From an uncultured Intestinimonas sp. (GTDB lineage: Bacteria > Bacillota > Clostridia > Oscillospirales > Oscillospiraceae), in the NCBI RefSeq assembly GCF_944387245.1, contig NZ_CALXEE010000004.1:1-64000 (forward strand): 64,000 nt of DNA, read 5' to 3'. Below, piece after piece: positions 53,410 through 60,648 of the stretch. The notes under the pieces are model-generated. The model had not been told where the DNA came from. It made no database searches and was given only the letters and a program-made list of their open reading frames with translations. The position numbers and the translations under genes are program-made. Every line of letters begins with the position of its first letter. Within the stretch, counting starts at the first letter, position 1.

Positions 53410-53778
53410 CTAAAACGCATCCTCTATGTAGTTGATCTCCGGTTCGCGGGTGGCTGTACCCTCCGGGGCGTAGACCTCCGCCACATCGAATCGGGGTTGG
53501 AGTTCCGTGGTGTATTCCTGCAAGTAAAGCTGGGCCGATATCCGCACCCGCTCCTGCTTTCCCCGATCCACGAAGGCCCTGGCCGGAGCAAATGCGGCGC
53601 TTTTTCTTAGCTTCACCTCTGTAAAGACAATGTACTTGTCATTTACTGCAATCAGGTCGATCTCGCCGAACCGGCACCGCCAGCCAGCGGCAACTATCCG
53701 CCATCCCTTAACTCGTAGCCAATCCGCCACTTGGGACTCTCCCCAGCGGCCCAGCAGCCGCCGGTCTCCCCCCGTCAC
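53410..53778 (-). CDS. YraN/UPF0102 putative endonuclease
   Basis: A 122-residue protein of the UPF0102 family with a restriction-endonuclease-like core: GEIDLIAVNDKYIVFTEVKLRKS provides the D...E-x-K type site. It is usually found next to rnhB and rbgA, as here. The start is GTG and overlaps the rnhB stop by 4 bp. Confidence 0.9.
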   Translation of the reverse strand: MTGGDRRLLGRWGESQVADWLRVKGWRIVAAGWRCRFGEIDLIAVNDKYIVFTEVKLRKSAAFAPARAFVDRGKQERVRISAQLYLQEYTTELQPRFDVAEVYAPEGTATREPEINYIEDAF

Positions 53779-54398
53779 GGTATCTCACCGCCGGCATAAA
53801 ACTTTTTGAGAAAGCTCTTCCGGTGGATGGGACAGGGTCCGTGCTGCCGCAACAGTTCATAGTGTCGTTTGGTGGGGTAACCTTTGTGGCGTTCAAACTC
53901 GTATTCCGGGTACGCCTTGGCCATCTCCTCCATGTACCGGTCCCGGCTCACCTTGGCCAGAATAGAGGCCGACGCGATATTGGCACTGAGGCTGTCTCCC
54001 TTAATAATGGTGCGGTGTGAACAGGAGATTCCCTTGTCACGATTTCCGTCGATGAGGGCAAAATCCGCCTTCGGGTCCAGGGCCCGGATGGCCCGGTCCA
54101 TGGCCAGCAGGCGGGCGGAGAGGATGTTGATCTCGTCGATGGTGGCGGCATCCATAGAGGTCACCGCCCAAGCCACCGCCCTCTCCCGGATCTCGTCGAA
54201 GAGCCGGTCCCGCTGCTTTGGGGTCAGTTTTTTAGAATCGTTGAGGCCTTCCGGGACCCATCCCCAGGGCAGGATCACCGCCGCGGCGTACACATCTCCG
54301 GCCAGAGGACCCGCCCCCGCCTCGTCAGCGCCGCACACCATCAGGGCGCCCTCCTGCCGGCACTGGGTCTCAATGGCCCAGAGATCAGTCTGTTCCAT
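53775..54398 (-). CDS. rnhB: Ribonuclease HII
   Basis: A 207-residue RNase HII that removes ribonucleotides from DNA. Catalytic D25-E26 lie in CGADEAGAGPLAGDV; later acids are in ALIDGNRD and KVSRDRYMEE. The motif usually reads DEAGRGP, and the Arg that recognises the RNA-DNA junction is Ala29 here. The ATG at 54398 follows GGAAGGAG. It overlaps rbgA by 14 bp. Confidence 0.92.
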   Translation of the reverse strand: MEQTDLWAIETQCRQEGALMVCGADEAGAGPLAGDVYAAAVILPWGWVPEGLNDSKKLTPKQRDRLFDEIRERAVAWAVTSMDAATIDEINILSARLLAMDRAIRALDPKADFALIDGNRDKGISCSHRTIIKGDSLSANIASASILAKVSRDRYMEEMAKAYPEYEFERHKGYPTKRHYELLRQHGPCPIHRKSFLKKFYAGGEIP

Positions 54399-55257
54399 CT
54401 TCTTCGACTCCTTCCGGCATCTCGAGTGTAAAGCGTCCAAGCTTACCACCGCGAAACTCATCCAGCAGCACCCTCGCCATACGGTTGAGGTCTACTTCGC
54501 CCCTGGAGATGAGAAAGCCGCGCTTCCGGCCAGCCGCCTCCAGCAGCTCCCAGCCGGGGGTGCCCGGCTCCGGGGTCAGCTTATAGCGGTCGGTCAGGGC
54601 CTGGGGGTACCGGGCGGCCAGCTCCTCCATGAGGGTACAGCCCAGCTCCTCAACGTCCATAATATCGTCCTTGATGGCGCCAGTATAGGCCAGACGGCGT
54701 CCCACCTCCTGGTCCTCGAACTTGGGCCAGAGGATGCCGGGGGTGTCCAGCAGGTCCAGTCCGGCATCCACCGCCACCCACTGCTTGCCCCGGGTGACAC
54801 CCGGGCGGTCCTGGGCCTTGGCTGACTTGCGTTTGGCTACCTTATTGATAAAGGTGGATTTTCCCACATTAGGCACGCCTACCACCATCACCCGGACGGG
54901 GCGGCCCACCTGGCCCTTCTCCCGCCACCGGGCGATCTGCTCCTTCAGGGCCTCCTTTGCCACATTGGAGAACTGATCCACACCCTTTCCCGTCTTGCTG
55001 TCGGTCTCCAGTACAGCGCAGCCCCGGTCCCGGAACCATTTGCCCCAGGCCTTGTTCAGTGCCGGGTCAGCCTGGTCCGCCCGGTTTAGGACGATGAGCC
55101 GAGGCTTGCTCCCCGCCAGCTCGTCAATGTCCGGATTCCGACTGGACCGCGGGATACGGGCGTCGATGACCTCCGCCACCAGGTCCACCAGCTTCAGATC
55201 CGCCTCTATCATCCGGCGGGTCTTGGTCATGTGGCCAGGATACCATTGGATATTCAA
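54385..55257 (-). CDS. rbgA: Ribosome biogenesis GTPase RbgA/YlqF
   Basis: A 290-residue circularly permuted GTPase for 50S assembly. Motifs run NRADQAD (G4), GVPNVGKSTFINKV (G1) and DTPGILWPK (G3). The start is a TTG at 55257, which yields M-NIQWYPGHMTKTRR, aligning with B. subtilis RbgA; AAGGAG lies nine bases upstream. It has its own promoter after the rplS terminator, and the rplS-rbgA-rnhB-yraN order is typical of Firmicutes. Confidence 0.95.
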   Translation of the reverse strand: MNIQWYPGHMTKTRRMIEADLKLVDLVAEVIDARIPRSSRNPDIDELAGSKPRLIVLNRADQADPALNKAWGKWFRDRGCAVLETDSKTGKGVDQFSNVAKEALKEQIARWREKGQVGRPVRVMVVGVPNVGKSTFINKVAKRKSAKAQDRPGVTRGKQWVAVDAGLDLLDTPGILWPKFEDQEVGRRLAYTGAIKDDIMDVEELGCTLMEELAARYPQALTDRYKLTPEPGTPGWELLEAAGRKRGFLISRGEVDLNRMARVLLDEFRGGKLGRFTLEMPEGVEEDGTD

Positions 55258-55310
55258 GCCCTTTCGCTCCTTCCTCCGCAACCTTGCGCCTTCGCGCTAT
55301 ATTGGAGTTT

Positions 55311-55340
55311 ATTATACAACACTTTCAGGCGAAATGAAAA
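55311..55340 (-). promoter_or_regulatory. Promoter of the rbgA-rnhB-yraN unit
   Basis: On -: TTTTCA (55335-55340), an 18-bp spacer and a perfect TATAAT (55311-55316). Confidence 0.7.
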
Positions 55341-55370
55341 GAGTCCTGTTGCCTTTTTGAAAAAGGATAC

Positions 55371-55398
55371 AAAAAAGGAGCGGCGAACCGCTCCTTTT
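55371..55398 (-). terminator. Terminator of rplS
   Basis: On -: a stem with GGAGCGG / CCGCTCC and a 4-nt loop, followed by six T. Confidence 0.93.
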
Positions 55399-55412
55399 CC
55401 GTAAGGATTTTC

Positions 55413-55754
55413 TTACAGCTTCTCCTTGATCTTGGCACTCTTGCCCACACGGTCACGCAGGTAGTAGAGCTTAGCCCGGCGCACCTTACCGGTACGAACG
55501 GTCTCGATCTTCTCAATGACGGGAGAGTGGAGGGGGAATACCTTCTCCACGCCGACGCCGTAGGAGACACGGCGAACGGTAAAGGTCTCGGCGATGCCAC
55601 CGTGCTTCTTGGCGATCACAGTGCCCTCGAAGACCTGAATACGCTCACGGTTGCCTTCCTTGACCTTGATGTGCACCCGGACGGTGTCGCCCACTTCCAC
55701 CTTGGGGGGCTCGGCCTTCAGGTACTTCTCATTGAAATTCTGCATGAGATCCAT
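55413..55754 (-). CDS. rplS: 50S ribosomal protein L19
   Basis: A 113-residue L19. The ATG at 55754 ([13 protein letters not shown]) follows AGGAGG. Signatures include [23 protein letters not shown] and [20 protein letters not shown]. It is a single gene between its own promoter and terminator, with a leader hairpin that may mediate autoregulation. Confidence 0.97.
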   Translation of the reverse strand: MDLMQNFNEKYLKAEPPKVEVGDTVRVHIKVKEGNRERIQVFEGTVIAKKHGGIAETFTVRRVSYGVGVEKVFPLHSPVIEKIETVRTGKVRRAKLYYLRDRVGKSAKIKEKL

Positions 55755-55796
55755 TTTTACTTCCTCCTGTTTATAGGCGTTCGTGCCGACTTTTAC

Positions 55797-55821
55797 GCCG
55801 CTCTCCCCTTTTGGGAGCGGC
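55797..55821 (-). promoter_or_regulatory. Hairpin in the rplS leader (possible L19 autoregulatory element)
   Basis: On -: GCCGCTCCC / GGG-bulge-AGCGGC with an AAAA loop, about 43 nt before the start codon. L19 leader RNAs are known in Firmicutes; the match to that class was not tested. Confidence 0.4.
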
Positions 55822-55855
55822 ACCGCAGAGGACCACCCTTTATCAAAGCCAAAAT

Positions 55856-55884
55856 ATGATACCATGGAAAGCAGAAAAATGCAA
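55856..55884 (-). promoter_or_regulatory. Promoter of rplS
   Basis: On -: TTGCAT (55879-55884), a 17-bp spacer and TATCAT (55856-55861), directly after the spoIVFB stop. Confidence 0.72.
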
Positions 55885-55886
55885 GT

Positions 55887-56480
55887 CTATTTTTCCATTT
55901 TTCTCTCTCTGAACTGGCAGAGCAACAGCCAGCAGCCCATGATGGCCAGGGTAGCGCCTCCTCCACGAGCCAGGAGGCTGATCCCCCCTGCCAGCAGCCC
56001 GGCACCCAGGGCCAGGGAACAGAGCCTCACCCCTGCCACCGCGGTGTCGTGGGGCAGGAATCCGGTCAGGATAAGTAGCAGGGCCCGCCCCCCGTCCAGA
56101 GGCCACACCGGCAACAGATTGAACCAGCCCAAGCACAGGCTCAGGCCTGCCAGAAGCCAGCTCTCCTCCCGGCCATTTCCCAACCGCAGCGCTGCTAGGG
56201 CCAGCAGCAGGCTTGCCCCCGGACCGGCCAGGATGGACAGTAGTTCTCCGGCGTAGGTCAGCGGATACCGCCGGTCCAGCATCATTTCGCCCCCAGAGAT
56301 CGTCAGGTGCAAAGCCTTTACAGCTCCTCCCTGGAGCCGCACAGCGGCGTAATGTCCCAGCTCGTGAACGGCGGCGGCCAGAGCTGCCCAGATCAGCACC
56401 CCCTCCCCGTCCAGCATGGCCAGGACGGCAGCCAGCAGAAGAAAGCCAGGGCTGAGTTTGACACCCTTTACCACTTCCAC
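55887..56480 (-). CDS. spoIVFB: SpoIVFB-type intramembrane metalloprotease
   Basis: A 197-residue M50 protease. The zinc motif H39ELGH43 lies in the first TM region and NLLPVWPLDGGRA near residue 117 provides the third ligand. In B. subtilis SpoIVFB cuts pro-sigma-K in the mother cell. It lies 3 bp after a single-TM LytM protein, the spoIVFA-spoIVFB arrangement, which is the main reason for the specific name. The C-terminal CBS domain of the Bacillus protein is absent or very short. The sigK gene is not in the window. Confidence 0.85.
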   Translation of the reverse strand: MEVVKGVKLSPGFLLLAAVLAMLDGEGVLIWAALAAAVHELGHYAAVRLQGGAVKALHLTISGGEMMLDRRYPLTYAGELLSILAGPGASLLLALAALRLGNGREESWLLAGLSLCLGWFNLLPVWPLDGGRALLLILTGFLPHDTAVAGVRLCSLALGAGLLAGGISLLARGGGATLAIMGCWLLLCQFRERKMEK

Positions 56481-56483
56481 TGT

Positions 56484-57410
56484 CTACTCCGTCCCGATAT
56501 AGTCCGATGGGTCCACCAACTCCCCATTCACCTTTACCTCGAAGTGGAGATGGGCACCGGTGACCTCGCCGGTATCCCCCACCTCGGCCACCTTTTCCCC
56601 TGCCGCCACCTGCTGTCCCGGCTGGACACACAGGCGGCTGCAGTGGGCATAGAAGCTGGTAACACCATTTGCGTGCTGGATCTGAAGATACAGACCGTAG
56701 GCTGGACTCTCGCCGATGTAGTCCACCACCCCGGCGGCAAAGGCCTTAATATCTGTCCCGTAGTTGGCGGCCAGATCCAGACCGTTGTGGAATTTCTCGC
56801 CCCCTTCGATGGGGTGCTCTCGGAGGCCAAAGCCAGAGGAGACCGGCGCCATTACCGGCGCGACGGTCTCCCCCACTCCCAACGGATCTGCTGTCTGGTT
56901 CTCCGCCTCCTCCGGGGCGGGCGCTTCTTCGACTTGGGCAGGCTGTACAGTCTCCTCTAGAGGCGGCGGCGTCTCCGCCTCCACCGGCCAGCGAAGAGTG
57001 CCAGCGCTCTCGGCCAGCCGCTCCGCCTCACGGACATAAAGCGGGTTGTCGCGTCTGGCGAAGGTATAGGGGCTCCACCCCTCCTCTATGCCCAGCACCG
57101 ACTTCCACACCTGAGCCACCATCTCGCTGCCGCTCTCTCCCCGGTCTACGGCGCGGCCCAGATCGGCAAACACAGTTTTGAAGTCGGTATCTGTCCGGAT
57201 GATCTGGAGGAGTTCCCCCCGGATCTCCTCCATACCGCTGGGGACAGCATCCCGGCCCAGAAAGACGGCCAGAAAAATCACCACACACAGAACCAGTTGA
57301 AAGAGACGCCTCTTTTCGCGGGGCGCCAAAACCACGTTCCGTCTGTCACGCCGTCCACCGGATACGTTCCTCCGGCGACTCGTGGTCTCCCAACGCCGTG
57401 CGCTCTCCAT
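56484..57410 (-). CDS. spoIVFA: SpoIVFA-like single-TM M23/LytM-domain protein
   Basis: A 308-residue protein: a basic cytoplasmic N-terminus, one TM helix (37-53), a variable Pro/Glu-rich extracytoplasmic linker and a LytM/M23 domain (190-305). Zinc and catalytic residues are present (H208, D212, H256, H287, H289 in FHNGLD, YAH and HLHFEV). SpoIVFA holds SpoIVFB inactive in the B. subtilis forespore membrane complex. The pairing with spoIVFB supports the name; a plain M23 endopeptidase is the alternative. Confidence 0.82.
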   Translation of the reverse strand: MESARRWETTSRRRNVSGGRRDRRNVVLAPREKRRLFQLVLCVVIFLAVFLGRDAVPSGMEEIRGELLQIIRTDTDFKTVFADLGRAVDRGESGSEMVAQVWKSVLGIEEGWSPYTFARRDNPLYVREAERLAESAGTLRWPVEAETPPPLEETVQPAQVEEAPAPEEAENQTADPLGVGETVAPVMAPVSSGFGLREHPIEGGEKFHNGLDLAANYGTDIKAFAAGVVDYIGESPAYGLYLQIQHANGVTSFYAHCSRLCVQPGQQVAAGEKVAEVGDTGEVTGAHLHFEVKVNGELVDPSDYIGTE

Positions 57411-57444
57411 GCCTGACGCCCTCCCATCCTCACGGTTTCACCCC

Positions 57445-57474
57445 ATCCTATTCGGACGGGCCATGAGATATGAC
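57445..57474 (-). promoter_or_regulatory. Candidate sigma-E promoter of spoIVFAB
   Basis: On -: GTCATATC (57467-57474), a 14-bp spacer and AATAGGAT (57445-57452), matching the sigma-E pattern (TCATATT / CATACANT) at the -35 and in part at the -10. Confidence 0.45.
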
Positions 57475-57487
57475 GGGTACCGGTTCC

Positions 57488-60151
57488 TCAGCCTTTCTTT
57501 TTCTCCATGGCTTTGTCCATGGCATGGCGCACCGGCGCTGAGCGCTCCCGGCGATTGTTTCTGGCCAACACGGCGGCGATCTGCCCACTCACCTGCTCCA
57601 CCTCCTGCCGGAACACCGTGGCCGACAGCCGCAGGGCGCCGTGGCCCAGGATGATGAGCTGTTCCGCGCCATCCGAGGTGGCCACCCGGACCCGATGGCG
57701 CTTGCCCAGCTCAAAGGTGGTCTTTTCGATGTAGGCATCCGCCGTCTCGGCCTCCTTGGTGTATACCACGTAGATATTGTGATAGCGGGTGACTTCTCCC
57801 AGGTTCCCCGGCACCTTGTAGGCGTCAAAGACCAGGATGACCTCGCACTTGCGGAAGCCTTGGTAGTTGCTCAGGAGGTCCATAAGCATCTTTCGGGCGG
57901 CGTCCAGGTTATCCTGGGCCACTGTTTTGAGCTCCTCCCAGGCAAAAATGATGTTGTAGCCGTCCACCAGCAGATACTCCGGCCCCCGGTTCTGCTCCAT
58001 GAGCCGGTATTTCTCCCCGTCCAGGCTGGTCCGGGCTGGCTTGGGTGCGGGTCGGAAGGCCTCCCGCTCCACCTTTCCGTAGGTCCGTTCATAGATGGCC
58101 TGCAACTCCTTGTCTTCCTCCAGTGAACCTGCCCAGCTCCGCCGGCTCCCGCTGGCAGGCATAGGGTCCGGAGCTTCCTCCTCCGCCGGCGCAAGATCGA
58201 TGCCGCTGCTCACATGGGCCATCTCGGGCACCTTGTCCCACTTCACCACATATCCGGCGCCATGGGCGCAAAATACCGAGTCGGCGGGATTCTCCAGGTC
58301 CCGGTCCGGATCGTAGCCCAGGGCCTCCACCACACCGGTCTGATCCCGGCAGGGCTCATAGCCCCGGAAAACGCAGTTCAGCCGCCCCTGGCCCCTGGTA
58401 TAGGCCGTCACCTCTCTTGCATAGTCCCCCAGCTCGGCCACCGGCGCGGCTCCAGTGAGCACCGTCTCAGGTCCCATCGTCTCAGGCGGGTCTACTCTCC
58501 CCCCCATGCGCTGGAGGTCAGACATGGCCCGGCCCACATATTCCCCGGGAATTTCGAGGCGAAAGTCATACCACGGCTCCAAAAGGACACTCTGAGCCTC
58601 CATGAGGCCCTGGCGCACCGCCCGGTAGGTGGCCTGTCGGAAGTCTCCTCCCTCAGTATGCTTTTCATGAGCACGGCCGGCCGTCAGAATGATGCTCATG
58701 TCGGTGATGGGCGAGCCCGTAAGCACGCCCAAGTGGACCTTCTCCTCCAGATGGGTGAGGACAAGCCGCTGCCAGCGTCCCTCCAGCACATCCTCCGGGC
58801 AGGCAGTACCGAATTGCAGTCCACTTCCGGGCGGCAGCGGCTCCAGCAGAAGATGGACCTCGGCGTAGTGGCGCAGGGGCTCGTAGTGCCCCACGCCCTC
58901 CACCGGGGCAGCGATGGTTTCCCGATAGACGATGCTCCCAGGTCCAAAGGAGACCTCCAGGCCAAACCGCTCCCAAGCCAGCCGGCGAAGGACCTCCAAC
59001 TGGATCTGGCCCATGAGCTGGATGTGGATCTCCCGGAGCTGTTCGTTCCACACCAGATGGAGCTGAGGGTCCTCCTCCTCCAGCTGACGCAGCTTCATCA
59101 TGGCGGTATAAGGATCCTGCCCCTCGGGCAGCAACACCTGGCAGGAGAGGACAGGCTCCAAGGCGGGCTCCTCCCCTGGCGGCTCGAATCCCAGCCCTTC
59201 CCCCGGCTTTGTCCGGCTCAGGCCGGTAACGGCGCACACTGTTCCCGGCTCCGCCCGTTCTACAGTCTGAAACTTCTCACCGGAGTAAATGCGTATCTGA
59301 TCTGCCTTCTCCTCCCACACCTTTTCGTCAGGCAAACCTGGGCGGCGATTGGTCAGGAGGTCCTTCACCTTCAGCGTCCCGCCAGTGACCTTCAGATAGG
59401 TCAACCGGTTCCCCTGGCTGTCCCGGGCAATTTTAAAGATTCGCGCTCCGAACTCCGCCGGTGCCGGCTTCTGGCGGGTGTAGCGATCCAGACAGTCCAG
59501 CAGCCGATCCACCCCCTCCAGCTTCAGGGCAGAACCGAAGCAACAGGGAAAGAGCTTTCGTTCCGTAACAAGCTCAGCCAGAGCGGCATCTGTTAAAGCG
59601 CCGTCTTTCAGGTAGGTTTCCATGGTGGCCTCATCACACATGGCAGCCTCCTCCAGCCAATCCGCCCGGCTGCCTTCCCCTACATCTATGCACCCCTCGT
59701 CCAGCTTGGCCTTCAGCTCACAGATGAGTGCTGTACGGTCCGCCCCTGCCAGGTCCATCTTGTTTACAAAGAGGAAAACCGGTACTCCATAGCGCTTCAG
59801 AAGCCGCCACAGGGTCATAGTGTGGCCCTGGACTCCGTCTGTGCCGCTGATAACCAGGATGGCATAGTCCAGCACCCCCATAGTCCGCTCCGCCTCGCTG
59901 GAGAAGTCCACGTGTCCCGGCGTATCCAACAGGGTAATGGTAGTCTCTCCCAACGGCAGGATGGCCTGCTTGGAGAAGATGGTAATGCCCCGCTCCCGCT
60001 CGATGGGATCGGTGTCCAAAAAGGCGTCCTGGTGGTCCACCCGACCCAAACGCCGGAGAGACCCACTCCGGTAGAGCAAGCCTTCCGACAGGGTGGTCTT
60101 TCCCGCATCCACGTGGGCCAGAATGCCGACGGCCAGTTTTTTCATAAGCAT
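57488..60151 (-). CDS. TetM/EF-G-like ribosomal GTPase fused to a YacP/Rae1-like NYN nuclease domain
   Basis: An 887-residue protein. Residues 1-660 are a full TetM/TetO-type translational GTPase: G1 AHVDAGKTT (12-20), G2 RERGIT, G3 DTPGHVDF, G4 NKMD and G5 GSALKLEG, then EF-G domains II-V. After a linker, residues 724-887 form an NYN (PIN-like) nuclease domain with LLVDGYNIIF, VILVFDAYK, TKEAETADAYIEK and VATSDGAEQ, whose acids would bind metal. Single-domain relatives (B. subtilis Rae1/YacP) cleave mRNA in the ribosomal A site. The tail is basic. Start: ATG at 60151 with GAGG five bases upstream; 60145 is the alternative. Base composition resembles the neighbours, so recent transfer is unlikely. 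Tetracycline resistance should not be assumed. Confidence 0.9.
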   Translation of the reverse strand: MLMKKLAVGILAHVDAGKTTLSEGLLYRSGSLRRLGRVDHQDAFLDTDPIERERGITIFSKQAILPLGETTITLLDTPGHVDFSSEAERTMGVLDYAILVISGTDGVQGHTMTLWRLLKRYGVPVFLFVNKMDLAGADRTALICELKAKLDEGCIDVGEGSRADWLEEAAMCDEATMETYLKDGALTDAALAELVTERKLFPCCFGSALKLEGVDRLLDCLDRYTRQKPAPAEFGARIFKIARDSQGNRLTYLKVTGGTLKVKDLLTNRRPGLPDEKVWEEKADQIRIYSGEKFQTVERAEPGTVCAVTGLSRTKPGEGLGFEPPGEEPALEPVLSCQVLLPEGQDPYTAMMKLRQLEEEDPQLHLVWNEQLREIHIQLMGQIQLEVLRRLAWERFGLEVSFGPGSIVYRETIAAPVEGVGHYEPLRHYAEVHLLLEPLPPGSGLQFGTACPEDVLEGRWQRLVLTHLEEKVHLGVLTGSPITDMSIILTAGRAHEKHTEGGDFRQATYRAVRQGLMEAQSVLLEPWYDFRLEIPGEYVGRAMSDLQRMGGRVDPPETMGPETVLTGAAPVAELGDYAREVTAYTRGQGRLNCVFRGYEPCRDQTGVVEALGYDPDRDLENPADSVFCAHGAGYVVKWDKVPEMAHVSSGIDLAPAEEEAPDPMPASGSRRSWAGSLEEDKELQAIYERTYGKVEREAFRPAPKPARTSLDGEKYRLMEQNRGPEYLLVDGYNIIFAWEELKTVAQDNLDAARKMLMDLLSNYQGFRKCEVILVFDAYKVPGNLGEVTRYHNIYVVYTKEAETADAYIEKTTFELGKRHRVRVATSDGAEQLIILGHGALRLSATVFRQEVEQVSGQIAAVLARNNRRERSAPVRHAMDKAMEKKKG

Positions 60152-60245
60152 TTCTTCCTCTTTGTCTGCTAGTTTGCCTTCAAAACATAGGGAGAGGGCG
60201 GTGGAGCCGATGTCCGGTCCCCGCCGCCCCCATTCAGCTTTTCTT

Positions 60246-60274
60246 AGTGTACCACGCTCCGGACCCGGAATCAA
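60246..60274 (-). promoter_or_regulatory. Promoter of the GTPase-NYN gene
   Basis: On -: TTGATT (60269-60274), a 17-bp spacer and TACACT (60246-60251). Predicted start near 60239, leaving an 88-nt leader. Confidence 0.72.
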
Positions 60275-60359
60275 CCCAAGGCCCTTTCCGCCTCGCCACA
60301 GTTATTGCGCTTATATTGTCCTTCTCCCCCATTCCCGGAGTCGAGGGATGGAATTTATT

Positions 60360-60587
60360 CAGTGGCGATGATAACCTGCTGGGCATGAGGTGCTGTCAAG
60401 ATAGCTCTATTACGACCTCATCCCACTGCTGGAGCAGTGGGGACTGTGGACCAGTCAGGAGGCCTTCCGACCCTGGCACTCAACGCTAACCAGCCTCCTC
60501 TGCCTTGCGGCCATACCGTCGGCGGTTCTCCTTGCCGTAGGCTTCAGTGCGGTAAGACAGAGGTTGAGGCATCCCCACCGCCTACTG
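60360..60587 (+). ncRNA. Candidate structured noncoding RNA, about 230 nt
   Basis: This 374-bp gap (60275-60648) holds no convincing gene but dense secondary structure. CAGTGGCG (60360-60367) pairs with CGCC-t-ACTG (60579-60587) to close the region. Inside are ATGAGGT/ACCTCAT (60385-60391 / 60415-60421), CCCACTGC/GCAGTGGG (60422-60441), GACTG/CAGTC (60442-60456), AGGAGGC/GCCTCCT (60457-60499) and a branched arm 60498-60563. Three pairs in that arm are G-U only if + is the RNA strand. Size, layout and host recall clostridial large RNAs such as the raiA class; the class was not verified. No clear promoter or terminator was found. Confidence 0.6.
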
Positions 60588-60648
60588 TTGGCCATAGTTG
60601 TACACAGCCGGCATGCCTTTCTTATCTCTGGATCTGTTTTCGGTGCTT

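Noticed and set aside
58214..59596. Long + strand frame opposite the GTPase-NYN gene
   Set aside because: Antisense shadow; no motif, and the - strand protein is complete across it.
57488..60151. Calling this a tetracycline-resistance gene
   Set aside because: The GTPase half is TetM-like, but the C-terminal nuclease fusion, native-looking composition and lack of mobile-element context argue for a chromosomal translation factor.
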